In this document: positions 1-11,786 of the stretch, piece after piece
Position numbering within the stretch: the stretch's first letter is position 1
Layout of the letters: every line of letters begins with the position of its first letter
Assembly (NCBI RefSeq): GCF_000241955.1
Contig: NC_016818.1
Span: forward strand, 620,001 to 684,000
Length of the DNA stretch: 64,000 nt
Direction of reading: 5' to 3'
DNA from: Rahnella aquatilis CIP 78.65 = ATCC 33071
Lineage (GTDB): Bacteria > Pseudomonadota > Gammaproteobacteria > Enterobacterales > Enterobacteriaceae
Translations under genes and position numbers: made by a program
Notes under the pieces: model-generated
Told to the model about the DNA's origin: nothing
The model's input: only the letters and a program-made list of their open reading frames with translations
The model's database searches: none

Positions 1-1647
1 GTGCAGCTTTATACGCTGCGCTCGGAAAATAACTGGGGCATCGGTGATTTCGGCGATCTCAATCTGATGCTGAAAAACGTCGCCGAACGCGGCGGCGCAT
101 TTGTCGGGCTTAATCCGATCCACGCGTTGTATCCGGCCAATCCGGTGGCAGCCAGCCCCTACAGCCCGTCATCCCGCCGCTGGCTGAACGTGATTTATAT
201 CGACGTCAGTGCGGTAGAAGATTTCAGGCTGAGCGACGCGGCGCAACAGTGGTGGCATCAGCCGCTGACGCAACAGCGTTTGCAGGCGGTGCGCGCCAAT
301 GACTGGGTGGATTACGCTAACGTCATGCCACTGAAATTAGAAGGATTACGGCTGGCTTACGCACACTTCCTGGAGCGTAAGGCGCAGGATCCGCAGGTGA
401 AATCCCTGCGCAATTTCGTCAAACAGGGCGGCGAAAGCCTGTATCTGCAGGCCGCATTTGACGCACTGTACGAGTATCTGGCGAAAGAAAGTGATGTGGC
501 GCTGGGCTGGAACCGCTGGCCGGAAAAATATCATGATGCCCGTGGCCCGGCTGTGCGGGCATTCTGCGAACAACATGCGCAGGATGTGGAGTTTTATCTG
601 TGGCTGCAATGGCTGGCGGAAACCCAGTTTACGCAGTGTTATCACACCAGCCAGCAGCACGAGATGCCGATGGGGCTGTACCGTGATCTGGCGGTCGGCG
701 TGGTCGCAGGTGGATCCGAAACCTGGGGCGACGGCGAACTGTATTGCCTGAAGGCCTCGGTGGGTGCACCGCCGGATATTCTCGGCCCGCTCGGCCAGAA
801 CTGGGATCTGCGCCCGATGGATCCGCATGTAATGGTAAGGCGCGGCTATCAGCCGTTTATCGATCTTCTGCGTTCCAACATGACCAGTTGCGGCGCGTTA
901 CGTATCGATCATGTGATGACGTTACTGCGCTTGTGGTGGATCCCGGCTGGTGAAACGGCGGATAAAGGCGCGTATGTGCAATACCCTGTGGACGATCTGC
1001 TGGCGATCCTGGCGCTGGAAAGCCAGCGTCACCGCTGCATGGTGATCGGCGAAGATCTGGGTACGGTACCGGTCGAGATCGTCAGTAAGCTGCGCGAAAG
1101 CGGCGTGTATTCCTACAAAGTGCTGTATTTCGAGCGCGACGAGGAAAACAATTTCCGCGCGCCGCAGTCGTATCCGGTGCAGGCGATGGCGACCATTACT
1201 ACGCACGACCTGCCGACGCTGCGCGGCTACTGGCAAAGCGACGATCTGGCGCTGGGCAAATCCCTCGGTTTGTACCGCGACGAGGCTGTTTTAGAGGCGT
1301 TGTACGCTGACCGCGCCCGCGCACGTCAGGGTTTGCTCGATGGCCTGCATCATTACGGTTGTATCCCGCAGAAAACCGGGCATAAAGCCGCGCTGATGGA
1401 AATGACGCCGGTACTGAACCGTGGCCTGCAACGCTACGTTGCCGACAGCGCCTGCGCCTTGCTCGGCCTGCAACCGGAAGACTGGCTGGACATGAGCGCG
1501 CCGGTCAATGTGCCCGGCACCAGCGACGAATACCCGAACTGGCGCCGTAAGCTTTCCCACACGCTCGAAGAGATGTTCGCCGACGAGCAGGTGAATAAGC
1601 TGATTAAAGACCTTGATAAACGCCGCCGGAAAGTCTCGGTAAGCTGA
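1..1647 (+). CDS. malQ: 4-alpha-glucanotransferase (amylomaltase), 3' part
   Basis: Cytoplasmic enzyme that transfers glucanyl segments between maltodextrins and releases glucose, so that maltose and short dextrins can be used. The window opens inside the gene. The 548 visible residues begin at SENNWGIGDFGDL, an internal part of MalQ, so about 145 N-terminal residues (E. coli MalQ is 694) lie upstream. GH77 landmarks are present: ALRIDHVMTLLRLWW near residue 300, the VIGEDLGTVP segment near 348, and TTHDLPTLRGYW near 400. The GTG at base 1 is not the true start. The gene belongs to malPQ, but malP is outside the window, and the malGFE genes follow after an inserted hipBA pair. Confidence 0.96.
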   Translation: MQLYTLRSENNWGIGDFGDLNLMLKNVAERGGAFVGLNPIHALYPANPVAASPYSPSSRRWLNVIYIDVSAVEDFRLSDAAQQWWHQPLTQQRLQAVRANDWVDYANVMPLKLEGLRLAYAHFLERKAQDPQVKSLRNFVKQGGESLYLQAAFDALYEYLAKESDVALGWNRWPEKYHDARGPAVRAFCEQHAQDVEFYLWLQWLAETQFTQCYHTSQQHEMPMGLYRDLAVGVVAGGSETWGDGELYCLKASVGAPPDILGPLGQNWDLRPMDPHVMVRRGYQPFIDLLRSNMTSCGALRIDHVMTLLRLWWIPAGETADKGAYVQYPVDDLLAILALESQRHRCMVIGEDLGTVPVEIVSKLRESGVYSYKVLYFERDEENNFRAPQSYPVQAMATITTHDLPTLRGYWQSDDLALGKSLGLYRDEAVLEALYADRARARQGLLDGLHHYGCIPQKTGHKAALMEMTPVLNRGLQRYVADSACALLGLQPEDWLDMSAPVNVPGTSDEYPNWRRKLSHTLEEMFADEQVNKLIKDLDKRRRKVSVS

Positions 1648-1664
1648 GGTTTAAAAAGGAAGTG

Positions 1665-1703
1665 AAAAAGGGAGTGCTGCCGTGAGGGAGTGCTCCTTTT
1701 TTA
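1665..1703 (+). terminator. probable rho-independent terminator of malQ
   Basis: AAAAAGGGAG (1665-1674) can pair with CTCCTTTTTT (1693-1702) through ten pairs, one of them G-U. The loop is 18 nt and a T-run closes the structure. It lies 18 bases after the malQ stop. The loop is longer than usual, so the call is moderate. Confidence 0.5.
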
Positions 1704-1795
1704 TTTGTACTTATAAATCAACCAATAACAAACCCCGGATATAGACTGCGGTCAGGCTTTCCGCAGCACTTCAAACTTTATCTTGCTTAGTTTCC

Positions 1796-1847
1796 ATTGC
1801 ACCTTAAAGTAATCACTAATGACATAATGTTTATTTTAAGGTGCAAT
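1796..1847 (+). promoter_or_regulatory. inverted-repeat operator / leader of the hipBA pair
   Basis: A perfect 13-bp inverted repeat, ATTGCACCTTAAA (1796-1808) and TTTAAGGTGCAAT (1835-1847), flanks 26 bp that include a CATAAT -10-like hexamer (1823-1828). The right arm contains the AAGGTG Shine-Dalgarno of hipB and abuts its ATG at 1848. Antitoxins of the HipB family repress their own operon by binding palindromic operators, so an autoregulatory role is likely. If the left arm is transcribed, the arms could also pair and hide the ribosome-binding site. The promoter position is not certain. Confidence 0.6.
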
Positions 1848-2189
1848 ATGAAACGTTCTCAATCTTTGCTGGTATCGGAAAATCTTTTGCAGCAACTCCG
1901 CGAAATGGGACGTTTGCTTGCTGAAAGCCGGATTGCGCGAAAGATGACACAATCCGAAGCAGCGGTGCGAGCTAACCTTGGCAGAAATACTGTCAGCAGG
2001 ATTGAGAATGGAGATACAAGTGTCGCAATAGGACAAATTCTGCGTTATCTCGATGCCATTCGTCCGGGGGTAACTTTGGCCGACCTCTTATCAGGGGAAG
2101 ACAATGTCGTACATTCGATGAATGAGAAAATCAGACCTCAGCGCGCCCGTGCATTATCCGAGAGGGAACTTAAAGATTATGACTTCTGA
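1848..2189 (+). CDS. hipB: HipB-like antitoxin / XRE-family repressor
   Basis: A 113-residue helix-turn-helix protein. An XRE-type HTH covers about residues 15-70 (MTQSEAAVRANLGRNTVSRIEN contains the turn and recognition helix). The C-terminal tail is charged. It should bind the inverted repeat directly upstream and neutralise the HipA kinase encoded next. ATG 1848 was chosen over TTG 1797 because AAGGTG sits five bases before it and because the longer start would lie inside the operator. Its stop overlaps the hipA start by 11 bases, which indicates translational coupling. Family assignment rests on the HTH plus the HipA partner. Confidence 0.85.
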   Translation: MKRSQSLLVSENLLQQLREMGRLLAESRIARKMTQSEAAVRANLGRNTVSRIENGDTSVAIGQILRYLDAIRPGVTLADLLSGEDNVVHSMNEKIRPQRARALSERELKDYDF

Positions 2190-3522
2190 AAGCACATTAC
2201 TGGTTCACGCCTTTTTACCCGGAGCCTCACAAGCTGTTCCGGCAGGAAAACTTAAAATGACTGAAGCGGGAGCCGAAGTACTCTCCTGTAGTTTCATTTA
2301 CGGTTTGAAGTATTTGAAAAGAAACGGCGCGATTGAAATTGATCCGATATCGTTGAATTTTCTGAATGGCCGGGATGTTTCCCGAATGGAGCTTTTCCCT
2401 GCCAATATCTCATTATTTGGGGGGATCCGCGATGCTGCACCAGACTCCTGGGGGCGGCGGGTGATAGAAGCTAAAAACCGGATGCCAGCCAATTCTTTAC
2501 CAGAGTCTGTTTACTTGCTGGAGGCAGGCGCTAATCGGGTTGGTGCTCTGAATATTACCGCTGATGGTGAGGCCACCAGAGCACTGACTCAATCCAGTGA
2601 TATTCGCTCGCTTGGGTATATTCAGGATGCATTCGACCGTGTTGAACAAGGGCTTCCGGTACCGGCAAACTTACACAATCTTCTTGATGCAGGTTCAAGT
2701 ATGGGGGGAATGCGTCCAAAAGCTACCCTTTTGGATGATGACGACACACATTGGCTGGCCAAATTTTCATCCCCAAATGATCGTGGGCTTAACATTCCTA
2801 CGGTGGAAAGAGCAACGCTGGAGCTGGCACGTGCTGCCGGCCTGCATGTTCCCCCTACACAATTGAAAGAAGTGGGTGATAACCATTTTGCCATGCTGAT
2901 AAAGCGCTTTGACCGGGTGGGGAGTGGTGAGTTTGTCGGACGACGCCATTTTAATTCCGCGCTGACATTCATGGACTTACATGAGATGGACTCGCCGAAA
3001 AGCAGTTATGCGGATATGGCTGATGCCATGAGAATGCATCTGAACGCAAAGTTTCTTCAGCAGGATTTAACTGAGCTGTTTAAGCGCATGATATTTAACA
3101 TTTTAATTAACAACGACGACGATCATTTAAGAAATCATGGTTTTATTCTGATGGATGAACCCGCTCAGTTTGCAGTTTCTGCGTGTCAGGAACCCCCGCA
3201 ATCTGTTTCTCTGGCATGGCGTCTCAGCCCTTTATATGACGTTGTTCCGCGCCCAAGTGGCACTTATTCTCGTCTTCTTCATTTAGGTGTGGGCCAGTTT
3301 GGCCGGGAAGCCACGTTGATTAATGCGGTTTCCTGGTCTGAGCGTTTTGGCCTCAGCCGCCAGCTGGCTATCAATGAAATTGATTCTGTGTGGCAAGCGG
3401 TTCGCGAATGGCGAAATTGTTTCGAGGAATTTGCGGTAGGCGGGCAGGATATTGATTCGGTAAAAAGTGCCTTCAGGCATATTCGTGAAATCGGAGGAAA
3501 AGAGCTTGGGCTTTGCGATTAA
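2179..3522 (+). CDS. hipA: HipA-family serine/threonine kinase toxin
   Basis: A 447-residue HipA-type kinase. E. coli HipA phosphorylates glutamyl-tRNA synthetase and causes persistence; the substrate here is unknown. Visible motifs are the serine-containing glycine-rich loop SSMGGMRPK (residues 173-181), which is the site of HipA autophosphorylation, the catalytic NNDDDHLRN (311-319), and the metal-binding SPLYDVVP (350-357). All key positions appear intact, so the toxin is probably functional. The ATG at 2179 overlaps the hipB stop, and GAGGGA lies 12 bases upstream. The pair sits between malQ and malG in place of the usual mal neighbours, which suggests insertion. Confidence 0.9.
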   Translation: MTSESTLLVHAFLPGASQAVPAGKLKMTEAGAEVLSCSFIYGLKYLKRNGAIEIDPISLNFLNGRDVSRMELFPANISLFGGIRDAAPDSWGRRVIEAKNRMPANSLPESVYLLEAGANRVGALNITADGEATRALTQSSDIRSLGYIQDAFDRVEQGLPVPANLHNLLDAGSSMGGMRPKATLLDDDDTHWLAKFSSPNDRGLNIPTVERATLELARAAGLHVPPTQLKEVGDNHFAMLIKRFDRVGSGEFVGRRHFNSALTFMDLHEMDSPKSSYADMADAMRMHLNAKFLQQDLTELFKRMIFNILINNDDDHLRNHGFILMDEPAQFAVSACQEPPQSVSLAWRLSPLYDVVPRPSGTYSRLLHLGVGQFGREATLINAVSWSERFGLSRQLAINEIDSVWQAVREWRNCFEEFAVGGQDIDSVKSAFRHIREIGGKELGLCD

Positions 3523-3568
3523 GTCTTATAAATGATTGAGTTCATTGTTAGAATTCAGAGGATGTAAT

Positions 3569-3594
3569 AAAAAAAGGCGGCTTATTCAGCCGCC
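3569..3594 (-). terminator. rho-independent terminator of malEFG
   Basis: Read on the minus strand, GGCGGCTGAATAAGCCGCC forms a seven-pair GC-rich stem followed by seven T residues. It lies 50 bases beyond the malG stop. There is no T-run on the plus strand, so it serves malEFG rather than hipA. Confidence 0.85.
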
Positions 3595-3643
3595 CAAGAC
3601 ACAGGGAATTGATCAAGTATTACAAAGCGCATTAGCCTTACCG

Positions 3644-4534
3644 TTAACCTTTCACACCGCCCGCCGTTAAGCCGCCGACCAGCCAGCGTTGAGCAATCAG
3701 GAATACGGCCGTAATCGGGATGGCGGACAATATGGCGGCTGCCGCAAAATCGCCCCACAGGTAGTTTTGCGGGTTCAGATATTGCTGCATACCGACCGCC
3801 AGGGTGTAGCTGTTCACATCGCGCAGCAGTAAAGACGCCACCGGTACTTCGGTAATGGCCGCGATGAATGACAGAATAAATACCACCGCCAGAATCGGCA
3901 CGGACAGCGGCAGCAGCACCAGCCGGAACGCCTGCCACGGGCTGGCACCGTCCAGCGCGGCGGCTTCTTCCAGCGAGCCGTCGATGGTTTCGAAATAGCC
4001 TTTAATGGTCCAGACGTGCAGGGCGATACCGCCCATATACGCAAAGATCACACCGCCGTGGGTATTTAGCCCGAGGAACGGCACGTACATGCCAAGGCGG
4101 TCAAACAGGGCATATAACGCCACCAGCGACAGCACCGCCGGGAACATCTGGAAAATCAGCATCCCTTTGAGCAGCGAGCTTTTACCGCGAAATTTCATGC
4201 GGGCAAAAGCATAGGCGCAGGTGGTGGACAGGGCGACGATGCCGACGGCGGTGATCCCGGCGATTTTGACTGAGTTCCACAGCCATAGCATGACCGGGAA
4301 CGGCGGCGGCGTGATGCTGCCGTCGCTGTTGGTGACCGCGATGCCGAGCGCCAGTTTCCAGTGATCCCACGACACCTGATCCGGGATCAGGCTGCCGGTG
4401 GCGAAGTTACCCGGACGCAGCGAGATGGCGAACACCATCAGCAGCGGAAACAGGATCAGCGCCAGAAAACACAGCAGTAAAAGGTGCGTGATCAGTAATC
4501 TGACTTTCTGCGACTTAGGTTTAACCATGGGCAT
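3644..4534 (-). CDS. malG: maltose ABC transporter permease MalG
   Basis: Inner-membrane subunit of the MalFGK2 maltose/maltodextrin importer. The 296 residues equal the E. coli length. Six hydrophobic segments are evident, starting with [20 protein letters not shown] near residues 13-32. The cytoplasmic EAA loop that docks onto MalK reads [15 protein letters not shown] near residues 190-204. It starts at ATG 4534, 13 bases after the malF stop, and is the last gene of malE-malF-malG. The operon ends at the terminator at 3569-3594. Confidence 0.97.
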   Translation of the reverse strand: MPMVKPKSQKVRLLITHLLLLCFLALILFPLLMVFAISLRPGNFATGSLIPDQVSWDHWKLALGIAVTNSDGSITPPPFPVMLWLWNSVKIAGITAVGIVALSTTCAYAFARMKFRGKSSLLKGMLIFQMFPAVLSLVALYALFDRLGMYVPFLGLNTHGGVIFAYMGGIALHVWTIKGYFETIDGSLEEAAALDGASPWQAFRLVLLPLSVPILAVVFILSFIAAITEVPVASLLLRDVNSYTLAVGMQQYLNPQNYLWGDFAAAAILSAIPITAVFLIAQRWLVGGLTAGGVKG

Positions 4535-4547
4535 TGTCTGTTTCTCC

Positions 4548-6092
4548 TTAGTCGAATTTCATGCGTGAGGCTTTCAGGTTCACGACAGCCAGCGCACCCA
4601 CCAGCAGGAAGATCAGCGTGGCAATCGCTGCCGCCAGCCCGAAGTCCTGTCCGCCGCCGCCTTCGAAGGCGATGCGGTAGGTGTAGCTGACCAGCAAATC
4701 GGTATGACCCGCTGGCGTGGTGGTGCCGAGCATGTCCGGCCCGCCGTTGGTCAGCAGCTGGATCAGCACGAAGTTATTAAAGTTAAACGCGAAGCTGGCG
4801 ATCATCAGCGGCGTCAGCGGTTTGATCAAAAGCGGCAGCGTGATGCGGAAGAAGTTCTGCATCGGCGTCGCGCCGTCCATTGCCGAGGCTTCGTAAAGAT
4901 CATCCGGGATCGCTTTCAGCAGGCCCATGCACAGGATCATCATGTACGGATAACCCAGCCAGGTGTTGACGATAATGATCATGCTTTTGGCGGTCCACGG
5001 ATCGCTGAACCATGCCGGTTTGATGCCAAACAGCGCGCTGAGCATCAGGTTAATTTCGCCGAAGCTCTGGTTGAATAACCCTTTGAAAATCAGAATCGAA
5101 ATGAACGCCGGGACGGCATAAGGCAGGATCAGCAGGATGCGGTACGCCGCTTTGCCTTTCAGCTCTTCCCACTGCACCACACAGGCCAGCACCATACCGA
5201 CCGCCACGGTGAGCACCACGGTCAGCAGCGCAAACACCACGGTCCAGACGAAAATCGACAGGAAGGGCTTCTGGATCCCTTCGTCATGCAATACGCGCAG
5301 GAAGTTGCCCCAGCCGATGCCGACGGTAAAGCCGGGGCTGAGTTTTTCTGCCTGCCATTCGCCCTGCGCATTCACTGCCTGATAGAAACCGCTGTCCATA
5401 TTCGGGCGGTAAATCGTGCCGGTTTGTGCGTTGGTCAGTTGCTTCTTATCTTCACCCAGTTTGTACAGCGGCTGCGTGCCGGAGAACTGGCGCAGGGAAC
5501 TCATGCGCAGTGTTTCGCCGTCGGGTAATTTTGCTGAGATCAGACCGAGGGCCAGACGGTTTTGTGTTACCACCCGCAGCCCGGCTTTTTCAGCCGATGG
5601 CGCGGTTTGCGGCAGCATGTCCAGCGTTTGCGGTGCCTGAGCATCGAAAGCAAAAGGCGGAGAAACCAGCGTTTCGCTGTTATCCGGCGACGTCAGCGCC
5701 AGTTGCCATTTATCACCGGCAGGGTAGAGCGCAAAATTCAGCGCCTTGCCGCCCTGGAATTCCCGCCCCATCAGAACAGACTGTGCCCGTTCAAAGGTCA
5801 GCTGGTTGGTACTGCTGTAGTTGGTGAAGGCAATCGCGATGGTGCAGACCAGCGGGAACAGCACAAATAACAACATCCCGGCCAGACCGGGGTAGACATA
5901 GCGCCACGAATAGGCGCGGCGGTTGCCATAAATGTATAAGCCGACGCCGGAGAGGATCAGGGTCAGAATGGCAAAAAGAGTTTCGCCCTGCGCATACATC
6001 AGCACGATCAGATAACCGGTCAGGCAGGCGAGCAGGGCGATGATCAGCCATTTGAACGCATTACTGAACGGCCGTTTTTTGGCTCTTGGCAT
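4548..6092 (-). CDS. malF: maltose ABC transporter permease MalF
   Basis: Larger membrane subunit of the maltose importer. At 514 residues it matches E. coli MalF exactly. It has N-terminal membrane segments, the large periplasmic P2 domain (about residues 90-275) that contacts MalE, and the EAA loop ([15 protein letters not shown], about 400). An in-frame extension to 6122 exists, but ATG 6092 is preceded by AGGA at suitable spacing and gives the family length. It lies 71 bases after malE and 13 bases before malG and should be co-transcribed under MalT control. Confidence 0.97.
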   Translation of the reverse strand: MPRAKKRPFSNAFKWLIIALLACLTGYLIVLMYAQGETLFAILTLILSGVGLYIYGNRRAYSWRYVYPGLAGMLLFVLFPLVCTIAIAFTNYSSTNQLTFERAQSVLMGREFQGGKALNFALYPAGDKWQLALTSPDNSETLVSPPFAFDAQAPQTLDMLPQTAPSAEKAGLRVVTQNRLALGLISAKLPDGETLRMSSLRQFSGTQPLYKLGEDKKQLTNAQTGTIYRPNMDSGFYQAVNAQGEWQAEKLSPGFTVGIGWGNFLRVLHDEGIQKPFLSIFVWTVVFALLTVVLTVAVGMVLACVVQWEELKGKAAYRILLILPYAVPAFISILIFKGLFNQSFGEINLMLSALFGIKPAWFSDPWTAKSMIIIVNTWLGYPYMMILCMGLLKAIPDDLYEASAMDGATPMQNFFRITLPLLIKPLTPLMIASFAFNFNNFVLIQLLTNGGPDMLGTTTPAGHTDLLVSYTYRIAFEGGGGQDFGLAAAIATLIFLLVGALAVVNLKASRMKFD

Positions 6093-6163
6093 AAGGACAA
6101 TCCTTGTGGTGGCGGTGCGCAACCCGTGAGTTGCGCACCGTTCATTAAGCTAATGCTTTGGCA

Positions 6164-7363
6164 TTACTTGGTAATGCGGGTTTCTACATCTTTCAGGGCT
6201 TGCGGAACGGTCTGACGACCATTCACCGCATTGATGATGGCGCTGCGTTCTGCATACCAGAAGGCGCTCATCTGCGGGATGTTTGGCATGATTTCACCGT
6301 TCTTCGAGTTCGCCATGGTGGCGGCAATGCGCGGGTCTTTTTCCAGTTTTTCCTGATAAGACTTCAGCGCCACGGCACCCAGCGGTTTGTCCTTGTTCAC
6401 GACAGCCAGACCGTCGTCGGTGATCAGGTAGTTTTCCAGGAACTCTTTCGCCAGTTCTTTGTTCGGGCTGGCGGCGTTAATACCGGCTGTCAGCACGCCG
6501 ACGAACGGTTTAGACGGCTTGCCGTGGAAGCTTGGCAGCAGCGTTACGCCGTAGTTGATTTTGCTCTTGTCGAGGTTTGACCACGCCCACGGGCCGTCGA
6601 TAGTCATCGCAGTCTGGCCCTTGTTAAAGGCGGCTTCAGCAATGGAGTAATCGGTGTCGGCGTTGATGTGTTTGTTTTTCACCAGATCGATGATGAATTG
6701 CAGACCAGCCTGCGAACCTGCGTTATTCACGCCGGTGTCTTTGATGTTGTATTTGCCGTTTTCATATTTGAACGCATAACCGCCGTCAGCCGCGATGATT
6801 GGCCAGGTGAAGTACGGTTCCTGCAGGTTCCACATGATGGCGCTCTTGCCTGTGGCACGCAGTTCTTTGTCCAGCGCCGGGATTTCTTCCCAGGTTTTTG
6901 GCGCTTCTTTAATGATGTCTTTATTGTAAATCAGTGACAGCGCTTCAACCGCCACCGGATAACCGATCAGCTTGCCGTTGAAGGTGACCGCATCCCAGGT
7001 GAACGGGAACAGTTTGTCTTTAAAGGCCTGGTCCGGGCTGATTTCAGCCAGCAGGCCGGATTGTGCGTAGCCGCCAAAACGGTCATGCGCCCAGAAAATG
7101 ATGTCAGGGCCGCCGCCGGTAGCTGCCACTTGCGGGTATTTTTCTTCCAGCTTGTCCGGATGTTCTACCGTGACTTTAATGCCGGTGTCTTTTTCAAATT
7201 TCTTACCGACTTCCGCCAGGCCGTTATAGCCCTTGTCACCGTTGATCCAGATGACCAGCTTTCCTTCTTCTATCTTGGCGAACGCGGAAGATGACAACAC
7301 CAGCGTAGCCAGCGCCGAGAGTGCCAGTGTGTGTTTAACAATCTTCTTAATGCTGAGGGTCAT
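6164..7363 (-). CDS. malE: periplasmic maltose-binding protein
   Basis: Periplasmic receptor that delivers maltose and maltodextrins to MalFGK2. The 399 residues start with a Sec signal peptide (positively charged KKIVKH, hydrophobic core, cleavage after SSAFA near residue 29), and the mature protein begins [19 protein letters not shown] as in E. coli MalE. It is the first gene of malEFG. Its promoter lies in the MalT-box region shared with the divergent malK. Conserved sugar-contact segments such as [11 protein letters not shown] are visible. Confidence 0.98.
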   Translation of the reverse strand: MTLSIKKIVKHTLALSALATLVLSSSAFAKIEEGKLVIWINGDKGYNGLAEVGKKFEKDTGIKVTVEHPDKLEEKYPQVAATGGGPDIIFWAHDRFGGYAQSGLLAEISPDQAFKDKLFPFTWDAVTFNGKLIGYPVAVEALSLIYNKDIIKEAPKTWEEIPALDKELRATGKSAIMWNLQEPYFTWPIIAADGGYAFKYENGKYNIKDTGVNNAGSQAGLQFIIDLVKNKHINADTDYSIAEAAFNKGQTAMTIDGPWAWSNLDKSKINYGVTLLPSFHGKPSKPFVGVLTAGINAASPNKELAKEFLENYLITDDGLAVVNKDKPLGAVALKSYQEKLEKDPRIAATMANSKNGEIMPNIPQMSAFWYAERSAIINAVNGRQTVPQALKDVETRITK

Positions 7364-7729
7364 AATCCAATCCTTTTGTAGTCGGTTTTTTTATCGTCTG
7401 AGACGGAAAAGACAGGGTACGACGCCAGTGTGGATTCAACCCGTCAGCGCTTCATCATCCCCCCCTCTACGCCCCCGCCTCTCAGAATGTGATCCCGCCG
7501 ACACTCTCAGGCGTTATGTGGTTCATCACTCAAAAATATGGTTCGTTTTTTGCCATTCAGATCACGAATTTGATTTTTGCTGTGAACTTTCATCCGGTTG
7601 TGGGAAACCTTCATCCTCCCTGCTCCTCCCCCATGAAAAACTTTGTTACGGATGATTACGGTAACCGGCTAATCCTTCACTCTCCGTTGCATTGAGTTTT
7701 CTCGCTGGCAGCAAGTACAGGAGTTCAGG
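7364..7729. promoter_or_regulatory. divergent malE/malK control region with MalT boxes
   Basis: This 366-bp gap separates the divergent malEFG and malK-lamB-malM units. MalT-box cores (GGATGA or GGAGGA type) can be read on the minus strand at about 7452-7464 (GGGGGATGATG), 7588-7597, 7610-7620 and 7622-7631, and on the plus strand at 7649-7656 (GGATGATT). TGTGA half-sites suitable for CRP occur at 7488-7492 and 7581-7585 but are not perfect palindromes. The arrangement resembles the E. coli malEp-malKp region, where MalT and CRP activate both sides together. Exact promoters were not assigned. Confidence 0.8.
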
Positions 7730-10164
<2,435 letters not shown>

Positions 10165-10189
10165 TTTTTTCCTTCCTCCTTCGCGCTGC

Positions 10190-10277
10190 CGATGCGTTGG
10201 CTGCGCGTCCTCGCCCCGGTCACGTAGTTGTCTGCGCTCCCGGGGACTTGGACGCTTGCCGCCTTCCGGCAACCCGA
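10190..10277. repeat. YPAL-like palindromic intergenic repeat, degenerate copy
   Basis: Between lamB and malM lies an imperfect palindrome. GATGCGTTGGCTGCGCGTCC on the left corresponds to the inverse of the right arm (TTGCCGCC...), around a centre containing CACGTAG and CTCCCGGGGACT. The element at 50747-50867 has the same layout (GATGCGTTGGCTGC at one side, TTGCCGCCTTCC at the other). The pattern resembles the Yersinia palindromic YPAL/ERIC-type repeat families. Assignment is by layout, from memory. Confidence 0.6.
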
Positions 10278-10335
10278 AAGAGTTTGGAAAAATGGCAATG
10301 TAAGCTTTAAAAAAACGCAGTAAAGAAGATGTGCT

Positions 10336-10367
10336 GGCTGGCGGATTATCGCTGATGACCGCCAGCC
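10336..10367 (+). other. intercistronic hairpin before malM
   Basis: GGCTGGCGG (10336-10344) and CCGCCAGCC (10359-10367) form a perfect nine-pair stem with a 14-nt loop. No T-run follows, so it is unlikely to terminate transcription alone. It may stabilise the upstream malK-lamB message or reduce malM expression, as REP structures do at this position in E. coli. The role is inferred. Confidence 0.6.
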
Positions 10368-10394
10368 TTCATGGTGATTTCAAAGGAACCAATA

Positions 10395-11291
10395 ATGAAA
10401 AAGAATCTGCTGTCACTGTGTCTGTCGCTGAGCCTGCTGGCTGCTGTCCCTGCGGGAGTGAATGCTGCGCAAAATGATGCGAATACGGCACCGGCTATTT
10501 CCAGCCAGACCTTACGCAACCTTTCATGGACGCCGCTGGTTCCGCCAGTGACGCAGGATGTGACGCTGGGGACTTCCGGCTCTCAAATTAATCAGGGTGA
10601 GATCCAGGGGGCTGTTGGCGCATTCGCGTTGCCCGCCGATCGTGGCTCGCTTGAAATTACACTGACCAGTATCGCGACCGGTAAAACCGTGTATGCGCCA
10701 AATGTTCTGGTGCTGGATGAGCAGATGCGTCCGGCAGCGTTTTATCCTTCCAGCTATTTCCCGTATCAGAAACCGGGCATCGTCTCGAGTGACCGTCTGG
10801 AAGGCACACTGAAACTGACGCCAGCGCTGGGTCAGAAACAAATTTATCTGCTGGTGTACACCACCCGTCAGGATCTGGCCGCTACCACACAAATGGTCAA
10901 CCCGGCGAAAGCCTTCGCCGCTGGCGTGGGTAATGCGGTGCCGGATATCCCGGATCCGATTGCCCGTCATACCCCGACCGGTACGCTGAGCCTGAAAGTC
11001 ACCGCCGAGCAGAAAACCGGTAACGTGATGATTGGTCAGATCTTCCCGTCTTCCGCCCCAGCCGCCGCTACACCGGTCGTCGTCGGCAGCACACAAGCGC
11101 CTGCGCCTGCCGCAGCACCGGCAAAACCGAGCGAGCCAATGCTCAGCGATTCAGAAACCTACTTCAATGACGCGATTAAGAAAGCAGTGAAAGCCGGGGA
11201 CGTCGATAAAGCCCTGAAACTGCTGGACGAAGCCGAACGTCTGGGTTCCAAAACCGCCCGTAAAACCTTTATCGAAAGCGTGAAGCACTAA
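10395..11291 (+). CDS. malM: maltose-regulon periplasmic protein MalM
   Basis: Periplasmic protein of the maltose regulon whose biochemical function is not settled. It has 298 residues with a signal peptide (KKNLLSLCLSLSLLAAVPAGVNA) and an Ala/Pro-rich linker near residues 225-250 (PAPAAAPAKP) before a C-terminal helical segment. ATG 10395 is preceded by AAGGA, and upstream in-frame codons lack such a site. It is the last gene of malK-lamB-malM, separated from lamB by a palindromic repeat and a hairpin that probably lower its expression. Low-complexity repeats follow it. Confidence 0.93.
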   Translation: MKKNLLSLCLSLSLLAAVPAGVNAAQNDANTAPAISSQTLRNLSWTPLVPPVTQDVTLGTSGSQINQGEIQGAVGAFALPADRGSLEITLTSIATGKTVYAPNVLVLDEQMRPAAFYPSSYFPYQKPGIVSSDRLEGTLKLTPALGQKQIYLLVYTTRQDLAATTQMVNPAKAFAAGVGNAVPDIPDPIARHTPTGTLSLKVTAEQKTGNVMIGQIFPSSAPAAATPVVVGSTQAPAPAAAPAKPSEPMLSDSETYFNDAIKKAVKAGDVDKALKLLDEAERLGSKTARKTFIESVKH

Positions 11292-11303
11292 GTTTTCTTA
11301 GCG

Positions 11304-11527
11304 CCTCCCCCTGCAAGTGCAGGAGAGAAAGCAGACGGTTTTTAGCTCCTCCCCCTGCAAGTGCAGGAGAGAAAGCAGACGGTTCTTAGCTCCTCCCCCT
11401 GCGAAGGGGGAGGTTGGGAGGGGGTTTTAAGGGCTAACACCTTGTTTAAAAAAACTTTAACTTTTTGATTTTGACCTTAATACCCCACCCCAGCCCTCCC
11501 CTTCGCAGGGGAGGGAGCCGCCCGAGT
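11304..11527. repeat. 44-bp tandem repeats plus inverted GC-rich arm (MITE-like)
   Basis: Three units with a 44-bp period start at 11304, 11348 and 11392, each opening with CCTCCCCCTGC. The first two continue AAGTGCAGGAGAGAAAGCAG and are nearly identical; the third diverges into GCGAAGGGGGAGG. A second arm, CCCTCCCCTTCGCAGGGGAG (about 11494-11513), is the inverse of the third unit, so the whole has terminal-inverted-repeat character. The last 33 bases recur at 12231-12263. There is no coding sequence inside. Confidence 0.75.
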
Positions 11528-11528
11528 T

Positions 11529-11786
11529 TTATTTTCCCCGTATCCTGATTTTTCGCTCAATAAACGTCATCGTTTCCTGATCAAAATACCGGCTCGGCCA
11601 GATAAGCGAAGGTTGTACACCAATGGCCTGAGCAATCAGCATTTCGCCTTTTGGCCATGGGCGGGAAAGGGCATTCGAAAGCGTCGATGAACTCAGACCA
11701 GCCGCACGTGAGACGGCTGCCAGCGTGGTGCCCTTCTTGCGCAATGCAGCAATAATGTCGGCCGGATGCCAGTCGTGACTAGTCAT
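11529..11786 (-). CDS. sfsB: SfsB/Nlp-like (phage Ner-type) DNA-binding regulator
   Basis: An 85-residue Ner-family helix-turn-helix protein. DWHPADIIAALRKKGTTLAA and LSSSTLSNALSRPWPKGEM match E. coli SfsB (Nlp), a cAMP-CRP-linked activator of maltose genes and a relative of phage Mu Ner repressor. The HTH spans about residues 17-50. Its ATG (11786) overlaps by eight bases the stop of a 26-codon ORF, so its translation is probably coupled to that leader. Upstream lies an RNA leader of P4-immunity layout, and repeats flank the cassette. It may be the domesticated repressor of a phage remnant rather than a core sfsB. Confidence 0.82.
   Translation of the reverse strand: MTSHDWHPADIIAALRKKGTTLAAVSRAAGLSSSTLSNALSRPWPKGEMLIAQAIGVQPSLIWPSRYFDQETMTFIERKIRIRGK

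Noticed and set aside
4704..5870. Several long plus-strand frames opposite malF
   Set aside because: They mirror a strongly conserved membrane protein gene with GC-biased third positions; no ribosome-binding sites and no domains.
11304..11435. Possible CRISPR array
   Set aside because: Three 44-bp units repeat head to tail without unique spacers, and no cas genes are near. They are tandem repeats of a GC-rich intergenic element.
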